DNA of 64,000 bases from JAXLZZ01 sp046350675 (GCA_046350675.1 JAXLZZ010000008.1:5985-69984); one strand, 5' to 3'; shown: positions 34,936-48,300, numbered from the stretch's first letter. Numbers and translations: made by a program. The notes: generated from the sequence alone by a model not told the origin.

Positions 34936-35363
34936 TGCACCAACCCGAAAGGATTGATACATACAGTGCAATTGACTAGTTATTGGTGATCCCAAAATAT
35001 TTTTCATTTTACAGTTATCATTTACCGAATTAGTTGCCAGTTCCCATTTGTCATTTCTGAAAATGGTAATTTGAACAATAATTGGTTAATGAGAATTGCG
35101 TAAATGGTAATTGTTTAGGCCAATAGCCGTTTGTCTAATAGATATACATACGAAAAAAATGTATATCTCAAATTGCTTATCTCTGAATCAATCTGCAAAA
35201 ATTGATTCAATTTCTTCTATGAATTGTTAAGTTGCGAAACTCAAGAGGTTGTATCTGTTGACGCACATAAAAGTGCCACCCATCTATAACCCTTGAAGCT
35301 TGAGTTTACGATTGATTCCGCCTGGTGTATCCCCTACGGGCATCTACCTAAACTCAAGCGACT
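34936..35363 (-). other. 23S leader with AT-rich repeat words
   Basis: About 430 nt between the promoter and 23S. It holds one arm of the 19-bp processing stem (34970-34988), an AT-rich block of CATTTACC/GGTAATT words (35013-35117), and a hairpin of CTTGAGTTTA and TAAACTCAAG (35298-35359 region). No gene seen. Confidence 0.6.
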
Positions 35364-35369
35364 CCAACT

Positions 35370-35398
35370 AGTTTAGCAAAAATAACAGAGGCGGTCAA
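35370..35398 (-). promoter_or_regulatory. promoter of the 23S-5S unit
   Basis: Minus strand TTGACC, 17 bp, TAAACT. The -35 hexamer and spacing are the same as at the 16S promoter (58053-58081). Confidence 0.75.
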
Positions 35399-35519
35399 CA
35401 CCTAGATGCTGTCAAACTTGCTACAACTTATCACCTGGCAGCGCGCGATTTCTGAAAGAATCATTAACTTTTGCTGGATTTTCTAGACGTCTTATACGTA
35501 GGTGGCGTATCGTAACGGT

Positions 35520-35705
35520 ATGGACAGGCCATCAGACGAACTCGCCCAACTCACACAAGCTGTGCACGACCTAGAAGCACTGGTGCGTGAGGAGTTGGTT
35601 GCCCTGCAATACGAAGTTATGGGCACCCGTGATGCGCTAAGCGAAGAATTGGCAACTCATATAGACTCACTCAAACGCCAGATACGCATGCAGCGTCGGG
35701 GCTAA
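35520..35705 (+). CDS. small coiled-coil-like hypothetical protein
   Basis: A 61-residue frame from the ATG at 35520 (a GTG at 35502 would add six residues). MDRPSDELAQLTQAVHDLEA and the rest show a heptad-like pattern, with a basic end QIRMQRRG. A weak promoter (TTGCTG, 16 bp, TATACG) lies just upstream. Divergent from the 23S unit. Not recognised. Confidence 0.45.
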   Translation: MDRPSDELAQLTQAVHDLEALVREELVALQYEVMGTRDALSEELATHIDSLKRQIRMQRRG

Positions 35706-35764
35706 TCAGCACTTCTGTCATTCCGAGCCTAAGCGAGGAATCTCTCTATACCCCGTATTGAGTC

Positions 35765-35822
35765 ATGAAAACATACTGGATTTACATTATGTCGAATCGT
35801 GCCAGAACTGTGCTTTATATTT
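35765..35822 (+). pseudogene. truncated duplicate of the GIY-YIG gene start
   Basis: The first 30 bases, from ATGAAAACATACTGGATTTA on, repeat exactly the start of the intact gene at 35907; then it continues similar (MSNRARTVLYI in translation) and breaks off after 58 bp in a palindromic arm. It is flanked by family 1 arms at 35717 and 35823. Confidence 0.75.
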
Positions 35823-35860
35823 GTCATCTCGAGTCCCTCCGTCCTTTCGAACCTCCCTCC

Positions 35861-36195
35861 GTCATTTCGAACGAAGAGAGAAATCTCTCCAAACCCCCTA
35901 AGGACTATGAAAACATACTGGATTTACATTATGTCTAACCGCGCGAGAACTGTTATGTATATAGGTGTAACCAACAATTTGGAAAGACGAGTTTTCGAGC
36001 ACCAGTCCGGAGCCATTTCTGGTTTTACAAAACTCTACAACTGTACTGATTTGGTCTATTACGAAGAGGCTGGTTCGCCTTTACCTGCAATTGAACGTGA
36101 AAAAGAGCTTAAGAAATGGTCGAGGAACAAGAAAGACCAACTTATTCGCGACTTTAATCCTCTTTTGAGAGATCTCTCAGTATCTTCGAGATGAC
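35861..36195 (+). mobile_element. candidate mobile unit: GIY-YIG gene between family 1 palindrome arms
   Basis: The left arm GTCATTTCGAACGAAGAGAG (35861) with AAATCTCTC and the right arm GAGAGATCTCTC...TTCGAGATGAC (36167-36195) are inverted and match the ends of the stand-alone family 1 hairpins at 22006, 36246 and 59214. The nuclease stop codon TGA lies within the right arm. A partly degraded second unit (35717-35829) abuts it on the left. I infer an element in which the nuclease mobilises the hairpins; no target duplication could be fixed by eye. Confidence 0.6.
35907..36194 (+). CDS. small GIY-YIG endonuclease-domain protein
   Basis: A 95-residue single-domain protein of the YhbQ/UvrC-N type. 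WIYIM (5-9) and VMYIGVTNNLERRVFEH (16-32) form the GIY-YIG motif with its conserved Arg, and IEREKELKKWSRNKK (62-76) carries the metal-binding Glu. The last residues (DLSVSSR) are encoded by the right palindrome arm. The frame is open upstream to 35799, but that part is repeat DNA, so the ATG at 35907 (MKTYWIYIM) is used. Family members nick or cut DNA; a role in moving the surrounding repeats is my inference. Confidence 0.85.
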   Translation: MKTYWIYIMSNRARTVMYIGVTNNLERRVFEHQSGAISGFTKLYNCTDLVYYEEAGSPLPAIEREKELKKWSRNKKDQLIRDFNPLLRDLSVSSR

Positions 36196-36245
36196 ATACC
36201 TAATTATTTCGGCCGTCCCCCTGTAATTTCGACCCCTCCTCTTCT

Positions 36246-36323
36246 GTCATTTCGAGCAAAGCGAGAAATCTCTTGCTACTAAATAACTCAGTTGCTACAA
36301 ATCCCTTGTGCCTTCGAGATGAC
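36246..36323. repeat. family 1 palindromic repeat after the giant gene
   Basis: 78 bp from GTCATTTCGAGCAAAGCGAG to CCTTCGAGATGAC. It starts 9 nt after the stop codon of the 36333-51116 gene. Confidence 0.8.
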
Positions 36324-36332
36324 AAACCGTAC

Positions 36333-39300
36333 TTACTCGACGATGAAGTAGTCGAAGGTATACGTGGTATTAGGCGCCAGGGTCTGACCGGTGCTGAGCA
36401 TGAAGTCGTTGACCGTCTTGCCCTTAGGATAGATGCGGGAGTTGACGCTGTTATCATCCTGGCCGGTCAGCAACACTTTAGGCGTCTTGCCGAAGACCTT
36501 GCTGAAGTCCACCTTGGTCAAGTCGCCAGCACTGACCCCTGTTGCACCGGTGGTAATGGTAATTGTGCCCGAGGTGTCATTACCGTCGATATTGACCGCC
36601 GCACCACTGCCGGCTGCCGTCAGGATATTACCCACCGGCGCCCCGCCCTTGGTAATGATATGTCCACTGACTTCTATATCAGCAACCTTAAGCGTGGTAA
36701 CTGTTAGCGTGCCTTCAATATCGGCGTCACCTGTAACTGTTAGGGCAGCTATGCTTGCGCTATTGGTTACGGTTAAGCTGCCGGTGGTTGCAGACCCAGC
36801 TACAGATAAATCTCCGTCTATCGCAGCGTTACTTGTTACATTAAGCGATTGAAGCGTGCTGGTCCCTGAAGCGTTTAAACCACCGCTAAAGCTGGCAGTG
36901 CCACTGTTCGAGATATTAGTGCTATTAAGTTGAGCGGTACTAAAGCTGGTGTTATAGCCATTTAGCTTGTTGACGATGGCCTTTTCACCGCCCCATAGGT
37001 AGCCATAGACACTGAACCAATCGGGTTGCGGGTTACCGTTGCTGTCGTTTGTTGGCGTTAGATTCGCAGGTAAATATTCTGATATTACGCCGGTACGTAC
37101 CCCCGCCGCCCCGTCATTCCATTCGTAGTTAAATATAGGAGTTGCAGATATTTCACCCAGAATGCGATCAAGATTTACTTCGTCTATCTGGTTGATATTG
37201 TGCTTGTAGTTTTGTGAGCTAGAACAGTTAGATAGTATGTTTGAGCCATTCCTACACACGGGATTACCTGCTCCGCCAGCAACTAGACTAGTCTGAATTA
37301 TGCCCGTAACGATTAAGTTTTGACCGACATTAGTATCAGCTCCGGAGTTTAGGCTACCCACTGCGGTAACATAGCCTGCGGCAATTATCCAGTTATCAGA
37401 GAAAATACCAGATCCTGCCCTCAGGTAAGTCGAAGATTTGATGTAAGTACCGTCATTATACAGGTAAGCACCGGATTGGCCGCTAAGCCAAAATGAACCA
37501 CCCAAAAACAGTCCGGTATTAGAGTACAGGCCATAGGAGTTGTGCGAACCGAGGTACCAACTCGTCTGATCGCCGCCGCCCAAATCTGTACGACCCGGAT
37601 ATATGTATCCAGCCGTTCGCAAACCACCAGATCCAAGATATGCAACATGGGTTCCACCGGTGTTATTTGCTAAGAACTGTATCCAGCCAGATTTAGTGTA
37701 TAACTCGTTGTAGGTGCCGCCACCATAAGCTATGTTTTGACTAGCACTCTGTAAATATGACCCTGTGTTTATAGCGCCCGTGGAACTTATAGTGCTGGAG
37801 CCAGTTACAGCGCCAGTCACGGCTAGGGTTGATGAAATAGCCGCTGTGCCGGAGACTTGCAGTGTGGCGCCACCGCTGGTCACTGATGAGCCGATACCGA
37901 CTTCTCCCGTTGAAGCAACAACTAAGCGTCGTGTCAGCGAGGTGTCAGAAGTTAGTGATTTGGTAGCAATATACACATTACCCGCACCACCGCCAGCGCT
38001 ATTAGCCTGTATATCAGTACCGATGCTGGCGTATCTTCCTATGTTGGTGTCGGCAACAGCGCCAAGCACTACTTCACCGCCGCCGTTAACTGTAAAGCTA
38101 TTATTAGTGAGCAAGATACGAGCGTCCTTTTGGCCGACTGTGGTCGAAGTCGTTGCTGGGCCAGTAACAGTTAGCGTATTACCAAGACTCGTTGTGCTGG
38201 TAACTGCAAGTGTACTCTGTAGCGTGGTTGCCCCGGCTACGACGAGAGCATCATCGGTCTTTAGGGTGTTGCTAGTAGAGCGATATAGATTGGTATCTGT
38301 ACCGAATGTTATGCCAGTACTAGCTGTTCCGCCAGTTCCTCCGAGCTGTAATGAGTAAGTGTCAGCTGCCCCAATATAGATACCGACGTCACTAGATCCA
38401 GCTGTCTGAGGGTCAACATATATTCCATAATTATTGGTTATTGTACCTCCACCGCTATTTATTGCAGCCTGGGCATATAGACCGTACGCTGTACTAATTG
38501 TGCCTGTGCTGCTATTTTGTATAACACCGTTTACTCCGTAAGCATTACTAATACTTCCGGTATTTGAATTAGTGATTATCCCGCGCACACCGTAGCCAGA
38601 ACCCAAAGTAGCACCGGCAACAGTGTTTTGGGTATTTCCGTAAATACCAAACAACCTAGAATTTGCATTCACATTTGTGTTGCCTACAGTTGTATTACTT
38701 GTGAATGATACAAAGTCTGTCAGAGATCCAGGTGCGCTTGCTGGCGACACTGTCAAATTATTTGATGTCATTGTATTTACACCAGAAATTGCAGTACTTG
38801 TAAGCGATAAGGTGTTGCTTGATCCAGATACTGTTATGCCAGCTTGTCCAGTGATTGAGCCCACCACAGATAAAGAGTCGTCTGTTTTTAATGTATCCGC
38901 CGCGGAGCGGTAAAGGTTCGTATCACCGCCAATTGTTATGCCGGTGTTTGAGCCAGTTGATGAAAGTTGCAATGTTGTTTTACCGCCAGCGTTGCTTACG
39001 GTCAAAGCCGAGCCAGTACTGACCGTACCAGAAGCCGAAGTGAGTGTTAGAGCGGCGCTGCCACCTGACTGAATGCTCAAGTAACCTGTGCTGCTTAGAC
39101 TTCCGTCAGATAAAGTGGTGCTGCCAGCACCAACCACCACACCGCCGAGGAAATAACCCTGGAAGAAACGGTTACTTTGGGTTGCGTAATCGTTAGCGCT
39201 GGTAACAGCACCGATATTCTGAGCCGTGTATTTAGTGATCGTCGCATTTCCTGTGAATCCAGCCGTCGTGCCATAACTGACCGCCGGACTAATTGTAAGT

Positions 39301-42300
39301 GTGGTCGTGCCACCACCCGCGGTGATGCGAGTATAGTAATCTTGTCCGCTACCGCCGGTGTTATCTACAAAAATAATATCGCCATTCGCAAAAGCGCCGG
39401 CCGCAGACAGTGTAATAGTTGTAACATTTGTGCCTCCCGTGCCGCTGGTTGTACCCGTAGTGCCAGTCGCCACCGCATTGGCTACCAGGTCGCCGTTAGC
39501 AATCAGCTTATTGTTGCTGGTTGTATCAGCTGTAAATAGTGCATTGCCGCCGGAATTTTGAATCTGGAATTTAGTAGCGCTATTGCCCCCAGCGGCACCG
39601 CCTATCATAAGCGCATCGTCGGTGGTTAAAGTGTCTGCTGCACTGCGGTAGAGGTTGGTGTCGCCACCGATAGTGATGCCTGTGTTACTGCCAGTTGAGC
39701 TGAGTTGTAGTGTTGTCTTACCGCCGTTGTTGCTGATATCCACGGCCGACCCCGTGCCAACCGTTCCCGAGGCGGAGGTCAGCGTCAATTGACTGCTGCC
39801 GCCCGACGCGACTGCGAGCGCGCCATTGGCTGTGAGGTTAAGTGAGGTGCCAAGGCTAACGGTATTTGAGCCACCTTGTAGCGTAAGGTTACCAATAGTG
39901 GTGCTAATAGTGCTGGCTGCGCCAGCCGTGACAGTGATAGCGCTCGCGCTCACGAGACTGATAGCTCCGGCTGCGCTGTTGCCAATGCTCACGGTGCCGG
40001 TGCTTGTACCGGTGTTGATATTAGTGTTGTTGTTGCTGTTATTGTTGAGCTGGACGGTGCCGCCGGCGATTGTGCTAGCACCGGTAATTGTCGCGCCGCC
40101 AGCCGAGACAGTCAGGCCACCACTGGTAACGGTCGCGCCGCTAGCTACCGTCAGTGTACCGGCAATCGTAGAACTACCGATGCCATTGACAGTTAGAACG
40201 CCTGCTTGAACACTATCACCTGCTTCGTTGACGCTGTACTTACTGCTGCCATTGACCTGTAGATTGATCAAGTTGCCGGTAAAACCATTGGCAGCGTTAA
40301 TCACCGTGTTGCCGGCGTAGGTCAAGGTGGTGCCAGACTCGCTCAGACCAGAGTCTGCAACGGTGTTAGAAGCAGTAAACTTGGCCAATTTGCCCGGGGT
40401 ACCGCTACCCAGCACGCCGCCGCCCGTACCTGCACAGTTGGCCAGAGTCAGCAGACAGACGGTGTCACTAGAGCCACCGGCGATACTCGGGAGCTGGATG
40501 GTGGCGTTACCGGTGCCGGTAGGATTCAAGCCCTGTAGCACGACTAGTCGTGAGGATGTGGAGTTGGCCAGATTCAAGCTACCTGTGACCGATGCGCCAA
40601 CGCCAAGCGTCAGTCCGCCTGCTCCCTGCACCGCCACCGTACCCGTAAAGTTAGCGCTGCTACTGATAGTCTGGCCGTTGATTAGACCGGAAGTGATAGT
40701 TCCGCTGCCGGCATTGATGTTGGCGTTGTTGGTGACAATACCCCCATTGGCATTGAGTTGACCAGTCAAGGTGGTGGCACCGGTTACGGCTAGGGTTGAT
40801 GAAATAGCCGCTGTGCCGGAGACTTGCAGTGTGGCGCCACCGCTGGTCACTGATGAGCCGATACCGACTTCTCCCGTTGAAGCAACAACTAAGCGTCGTG
40901 TCAGCGAGGTGTCAGAAGTTAGTGATTTGGTAGCAATATACACATTACCCGCACCACCGCCAGCGCTATTAGCCTGTATATCAGTACCGATGCTGGCGTA
41001 TCTTCCTATGTTGGTGTCGGCAACAGCGCCAAGCACTACTTCACCGCCGCCGTTAACTGTAAAGCTATTATTAGTGAGCAAGATACGAGCGTCCTTTTGG
41101 CCGACTGTGGTCGAAGTCGTTGCTGGGCCAGTAACAGTTAGCGTATTACCAAGACTCGTTGTGCTGGTAACTGCAAGTGTACTCTGTAGCGTGGTTGCCC
41201 CGGCTACGACGAGAGCATCATCGGTCTTAAGCGTGTCGGCAGCTGAGCGGTAGAGGTTGGTGTCAGTGCCGATAAGCAGTCCCCCCGAAGAGCCAGTGGC
41301 CAGCACGCTCAAGCGGCCGTTGGAGTCAATGGTTAGTCTCTGAGCACCGGCGGTCTCGTCGGATATCGAGAAGGTACCGGCACGCGAACCAACCACAAAC
41401 TGTCGACCCGTTCCTGACGCAGTATCACTGAAGTACATGCTGGCAGCGTTCCAGACTACAGAGCTGTCGCCCGTCAGTTCAATCGGGCCGCCCTGGACAC
41501 CAAACTTGCTGCCACCGCTATAGCCACCGACCGATAAGTAGCCACCGATGGCGGCGTTGTTCGTAACAGATAGGGCCGTACCTGCTGCACTGAAGGTATT
41601 GGCAGCACTAAAGTTGTTGGCTTGGTTCAAGTAGGCCACATTATTGAGGGTGCCTGCGGTGTTGATGTTGGCCCCACCCAGCTGGATGGCGCCGGTGGCG
41701 TTGAAAGTGCCGGTAGCCGTTATCACGCTGCCACTTTCACTCAACAATGAGTCACCAATCGTCCCAGCACCGGTGAACTTAGCAATCGTGCCGGTAGTAC
41801 CGCTGCCGGTGATGCCACCGCCACTGCCAGCACAGTTGCCCAGGGTGACAAGACAGACATCATCAGTTGAGCCACCGGCGATAGTCGGAATACGAATGGT
41901 GGCATTACCAGTACCACTTGGGTTAAGACCCTGAATGATAACCTGTCGTGAAGATGATGAGTTTGCTAGGTAGAGACTGCCGGCAGTGGTACCTGGTGTA
42001 CCAATACTGACACTAGCTCCTTGGACAGCCAGGGTGCCGGTGAAGACAGGGCTACTGACAATGTCGAGCGTATTGCTGCTGAAGCCACCACCAGCGGTGC
42101 CGCTGACCGTACCAGTCAGATTACCGCTGCCGGTGAAGCTCAGGCTAGTGTTACCTTGGGCGGCGGTGCCGCTGGTAGAACCGTAACTCACATTAAGCGT
42201 TGTGCTACTACCAAGAGCTACACTACCACCGCCGGTCAAGCCAGTACCAGCAGTAACAGTGAGAGCACCGCTACCTACCAGACGAGCGTTGGCGACAGTG

Positions 42301-45300
42301 CCGGTTGTAATAGCGGTACCGTTGAGGTTTGTTAGAGCTGAAGCATTGAGTGCTGGCAAGTAGCCTGAGCCATCAAGCTGTACGAGCTGGTTAGCGCCGT
42401 TGAAGGTGTTGCCCTGGAGCGTAACGTTGCTGCTGAGATAGGTGTCTCCGACCGTACCAGAGCTGATGTTGCTGCCGTTGAGGTTCGTTATACCTGAGCC
42501 ATTGCCAGTGAAGGTATTGCTACCAATGTTGATATTGCCAAACCCACTAGCGATGCTACCAGCACTCAGGGCTCCGGTGCCGGTGATGTTGCTGAAGGTA
42601 CCAGCCTGCAAATCGGCGTTGACAATTGCGCCGGTACTCAACACCCCACTCCCATTGGTGTGGACGACACCGGCGCTGTTAAGGCCAGAGAAAGTGATGG
42701 TGCCAGCGGCGGTCAAGCCACCACTGATACTAGCACCGCCGGTTGTAACACTGAGAGCTCCATTGAGAGTTAGGCCAGCAAAGGTTGGTGTGGCAGCAGT
42801 GCTGATGCCTTGGATAGTGTTGACCGTACCACTACTGACACTGAAGTTAGTACTGTTGAACTGGGCGATGCCCTTCTGTGAAGTTGAAGCGTCGTCGATG
42901 GTGATGGTGCCAGCCGAACCGCTGGAGTTGGCTAGAGTCAGTACGCCGGTCTGGCCATCCAGACTGGTCACGCCACCGCCGGCGCCGCCAGTACAAGCGG
43001 CGAAGCTCAAAACGCCGGAACCATTAGACTGAAGGCAGTCGCCGTTCGCTCCCGCTGTGGTTGGCAGGGTGAGTGTGAAGGTAGAGCCCGAAACGCCGGA
43101 CTGGAGCGTCACGGTATTACCATTGGTAGCATTCTTGAAGGCGATAGAACCTGTGTTTGTGCTAGCGGTGCCCAGTGTTAGGCTGCCACTACCTTGCACT
43201 ACAACACTGCCCGAGGCCGTCACCACACTGCCCGACTCACTCAAGCTGGAATCGGCGATAGTGCCGCTACCAGTAAACTTAGCAATCTGGCCGCTCGTGC
43301 CAGAGCCAGTGATACCGCCACCACTACCGGCACAGTTGCCTAGAGTTACCAGGCAGACATCATCAGTACTACCACCAGCTATGCTTGGGATTCTAATGGT
43401 GGCATTACCGGTACCACTTGGGTTTAGACCTTGCAGTATGACTTGGCGGGAGGAGCTAGCATTAGCTAGGTATAAGCTACCAGCTGTAGTACCTGGTGTA
43501 CCAATACTGACACTAGCTCCTTGGACAGCCAGGGTGCCAGTGAAGTTCGCACTGGAGCTGATGGTTTGGCCGTTATAGGTGCCACCGGTGACGGTGCTAG
43601 CTACAGCAAGTGTGCCAGTGAAATTAGCGGCACTAGAGATAGTCTGACCATTGATGTTGCCAGAAGTGATAGTGCCACCAATACTCACGTCATTCGTCAC
43701 ACTCAACGCCGTACCAGCCGCACTGAAGGTATTGGCTGCACTGAAGTTATTAGCTTGGTTCAAGTAGGCGACGTTGGTAAGCGTGCCTGCTGTATTGATG
43801 TCTGCGCCACCAAGCTGTAATGCGGTCGTGGCATTGACGGTACCGCCCTGGACGGTAGCAGTGGTAGTGATGTTATTGCCTGTAGAGATAGTGCCAAACC
43901 CACTAGCGATGCTACCAGCACTCAGGGCTCCGGTGCCGGTGATGTTGCTGAAGGTACCGCTGGCTAGGTTGCTATTGGTGATCTTACCATTGACGATGGC
44001 ACTGCCGTTGTACTGGAGGACATCACCACTGCTTATTGAGCTGATGGTCAGTGTAGTACCTTGGAGCTTGGCAATGGTTGGGTTTGGATAGGTGCCGGTT
44101 AGGTCACCACCAGCTGCACCAGAAGCACCGGCACAGTTGCCAAGGGTGTAGAGACACACCGTATCTGTACTACCACCAGCTATGGTTGGGAATTGGATGG
44201 TGGCATTCCCCGTACCGCTTGGGTTTAAGCCCTGTAGGATGACTTGGCGAGATGAGCTAGAGTTGGCGAGGTAGAGTGAGCCAGTAGTGGTACCTGGTGT
44301 ACCAATACTGACACTAGCTCCTTGGACAGCTAGGGTACCGGTGAAGACAGGGCTACTGACAATGTCGAGCGTATTGCTGCTGAAGCCACCACCAGCGGTG
44401 CCGCTGACCGTACCAGTCAGATTACCGCTGCCGGTGAAGCTCAGGCTAGTGTTACCTTGGGCGGCGGTGCCGGCCCCACTGCCATAGGTGACACTCAACG
44501 TCGGCGTGCTGCCTGCTCCGCTGTTGCCAGTGGTACTGAGGCCGGTGAGTGTACCGAGAGTGGCCACGTAGTTACCCGTGGTCTCTGAGCCCAGAGCTAC
44601 AGCGCCGGTACTCAACACCCCACTCCCATTGGTGTGGACGACACCGGCGCTGTTAAGGCCAGAGAAAGTGATGGTGCCAGCGGCGGTCAAGCCACCACTG
44701 ATACTAGCACCGCCGGTTGTAACACTGAGAGCTCCATTGAGAGTTAGGCCAGCAAAGGTTGGTGTGGCAGCAGTGCTGATGCCTTGGATAGTGTTGACCG
44801 TACCACTACTGACACTGAAGTTAGTACTGTTGAACTGGGCGATGCCCTTCTGTGAAGTTGAAGCGTCGTCGATGGTGATGGTGCCAGCCGAACCGCTGGA
44901 GTTGGCTAGAGTCAGTACGCCGGTCTGGCCATCCAGACTGGTCACGCCACCGCCGGCGCCGCCAGTACAAGCGGCGAAGCTCAAAACGCCGGAACCATTA
45001 GACTGAAGGCAGTCGCCGTTCGCTCCCGCTGTGGTTGGCAGGGTGAGTGTGAAGGTAGAGCCCGAAACGCCGGACTGGAGCGTCACGGTATTACCATTGG
45101 TAGCATTCTTGAAGGCGATAGAACCTGTGTTTGTGCTAGCGGTGCCCAGTGTTAGGCTGCCACTACCTTGCACTACAACACTGCCCGAGGCCGTCACCAC
45201 ACTGCCCGACTCACTCAAGCTGGAATCGGCGATAGTGCCGCTACCAGTAAACTTAGCAATCTGGCCGCTCGTGCCAGAGCCAGTGATACCGCCACCACTA

Positions 45301-48300
45301 CCGGCACAGTTGCCTAGAGTTACCAGGCAGACATCATCAGTACTACCACCAGCTATGCTTGGGATTCTAATGGTGGCATTACCGGTACCACTTGGGTTTA
45401 GACCTTGCAGTATGACTTGGCGGGAGGAGCTAGCATTAGCTAGGTATAAGCTACCAGCTGTAGTACCTGGTGTACCAATACTGACACTAGCTCCTTGGAC
45501 AGCCAGGGTGCCAGTGAAGTTCGCACTGGAGCTGATGGTTTGGCCGTTATAGGTGCCACCGGTGACGGTGCTAGCTACAGCAAGTGTGCCAGTGAAATTA
45601 GCGGCACTAGAGATAGTCTGACCATTGATGTTGCCAGAAGTGATAGTGCCACCAATACTCACGTCATTCGTCACACTCAACGCCGTACCAGCCGCACTGA
45701 AGGTATTGGCTGCACTGAAGTTATTAGCTTGGTTCAAGTAGGCGACGTTGGTAAGCGTGCCTGCTGTATTGATGTCTGCGCCACCAAGCTGTAATGCGGT
45801 CGTGGCATTGACGGTACCGCCCTGGACGGTAGCAGTGGTAGTGATGTTATTGCCTGTAGAGATAGTGCCAAACCCACTAGCGATGCTACCAGCACTCAGG
45901 GCTCCGGTGCCGGTGATGTTGCTGAAGGTACCGCTGGCTAGGTTGCTATTGGTGATCTTACCATTGACGATGGCACTGCCGTTGTACTGGAGGACATCAC
46001 CACTGCTTATTGAGCTGATGGTCAGTGTAGTACCTTGGAGCTTGGCAATGGTTGGGTTTGGATAGGTGCCGGTTAGGTCACCACCAGCTGCACCAGAAGC
46101 ACCGGCACAGTTGCCAAGGGTGTAGAGACACACCGTATCTGTACTACCACCAGCTATGGTTGGGAATTGGATGGTGGCATTCCCCGTACCGCTTGGGTTT
46201 AAGCCCTGTAGGATGACTTGGCGAGATGAGCTAGAGTTGGCGAGGTAGAGTGAGCCAGTAGTGGTACCTGGTGTACCAATACTGACACTAGCTCCTTGGA
46301 CAGCTAGGGTACCGGTGAAGACAGGGCTACTGACAATGTCGAGCGTATTGCTGCTGAAGCCACCACCAGCGGTGCCGCTGACCGTACCAGTCAGATTACC
46401 GCTGCCGGTGAAGCTCAGGCTAGTGTTACCTTGGGCGGCGGTGCCGCTGGTAGAACCGTAACTCACATTAAGCGTTGTGCTACTACCAAGAGCTACACTA
46501 CCACCGCCGGTCAAGCCAGTACCAGCAGTAACAGTGAGAGCACCGCTACCTACCAGACGAGCGTTGGCGACAGTGCCGGTTGTAATAGCGGTACCGTTGA
46601 GGTTTGTTAGAGCTGAAGCATTGAGTGCTGGCAAGTAGCCTGAGCCATCAAGCTGTACGAGCTGGTTAGCGCCGTTGAAGGTGTTGCCCTGGAGCGTAAC
46701 GTTGCTGCTGAGATAGGTGTCTCCGACCGTACCAGAGCTGATGTTGCTGCCGTTGAGGTTCGTTATACCTGAGCCATTGCCAGTGAAGGTATTGCTACCA
46801 ATGTTGATATTGCCAAACCCACTAGCGATGCTACCAGCACTCAGGGCTCCGGTGCCGGTGATGTTGCTGAAGGTACCGCTGGCTAGGTTGCTATTGGTGA
46901 TCTTACCATTGACGATGGCACTGCCGTTGTACTGGAGGACATCACCACTGCTTATTGAGCTGATGGTCAGTGTAGTACCTTGGAGCTTGGCAATGGTTGG
47001 GTTTGGATAGGTGCCGGTTAGGTCACCACCAGCTGCACCAGAAGCACCGGCACAGTTGCCAAGGGTGTAGAGACACACCGTATCTGTACTACCACCAGCT
47101 ATGGTTGGGAATTGGATGGTGGCATTCCCCGTACCGCTTGGGTTTAAGCCCTGTAGGATGACTTGGCGAGATGAGCTAGAGTTGGCGAGGTAGAGTGAGC
47201 CAGTAGTGGTACCTGGTGTACCAATACTGACACTAGCTCCTTGGACAGCTAGGGTACCGGTGAAGACAGGGCTACTGACAATGTCGAGCGTATTGCTGCT
47301 GAAGCCACCACCAGCGGTGCCGCTGACCGTACCAGTCAGATTACCGCTGCCGGTGAAGCTCAGGCTAGTGTTACCTTGGGCGGCGGTGCCGGCCCCACTG
47401 CCATAGGTGACACTCAACGTCGGCGTGCTGCCTGCTCCGCTGTTGCCAGTGGTACTGAGGCCGGTGAGTGTACCGAGAGTGGCCACGTAGTTACCCGTGG
47501 TCTCTGAGCCCAGAGCTACAGCGCCGGTACTCAACACCCCACTCCCATTGGTGTGGACGACACCGGCGCTGTTAAGGCCAGAGAAAGTGATGGTGCCAGC
47601 GGCGGTCAAGCCACCACTGATACTAGCACCGCCGGTTGTAACACTGAGAGCTCCATTGAGAGTTAGGCCAGCAAAGGTTGGTGTGGCAGCAGTGCTGATG
47701 CCTTGGATAGTGTTGACCGTACCACTACTGACACTGAAGTTAGTACTGTTGAACTGGGCGATGCCCTTCTGTGAAGTTGAAGCGTCGTCGATGGTGATGG
47801 TGCCAGCCGAACCGCTGGAGTTGGCTAGAGTCAGTACGCCGGTCTGGCCATCCAGACTGGTCACGCCACCGCCGGCGCCGCCAGTACAACTGTCAAAGCT
47901 GAGGTTACCGCTAGCGTCCGTAATCAAGCAGTCACCGTTAGCGCCAAGATCAGTTGGCAGCGTCAGATTGAAGCTAGAATTGGCAACACCGGATTGCAAC
48001 GTCACAGTGTTGGCATTAGTGTCATTGTTGAACACAATCGCCCCATTAACCGTGGAACCTACACCGAGCACCAACCCACCTCCACCCTGTGCCGTAACCG
48101 TCCCGCTAAAGGTCGGGTTATTGATAATGCTGATATCACTACAAGCACCCCCGGACCCAAGCGTAATCACATCGCCGCCGCCGCTCAGATTGCCGGTGCC
48201 GCTGGCACAGGTCAGCGTTACGTTACCCTGGACGGCCGTGCCGGCCCCACTGCCATAGGTGACACTCAACGTCGGTGTACTGCCTGCTCCACTGTTGCCA

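Noticed and set aside
42628..47880. CRISPR-like or integron-like array
   Set aside because: Repeats are kilobase-long, in frame within one gene, with no short repeat-spacer pattern and no cas genes.
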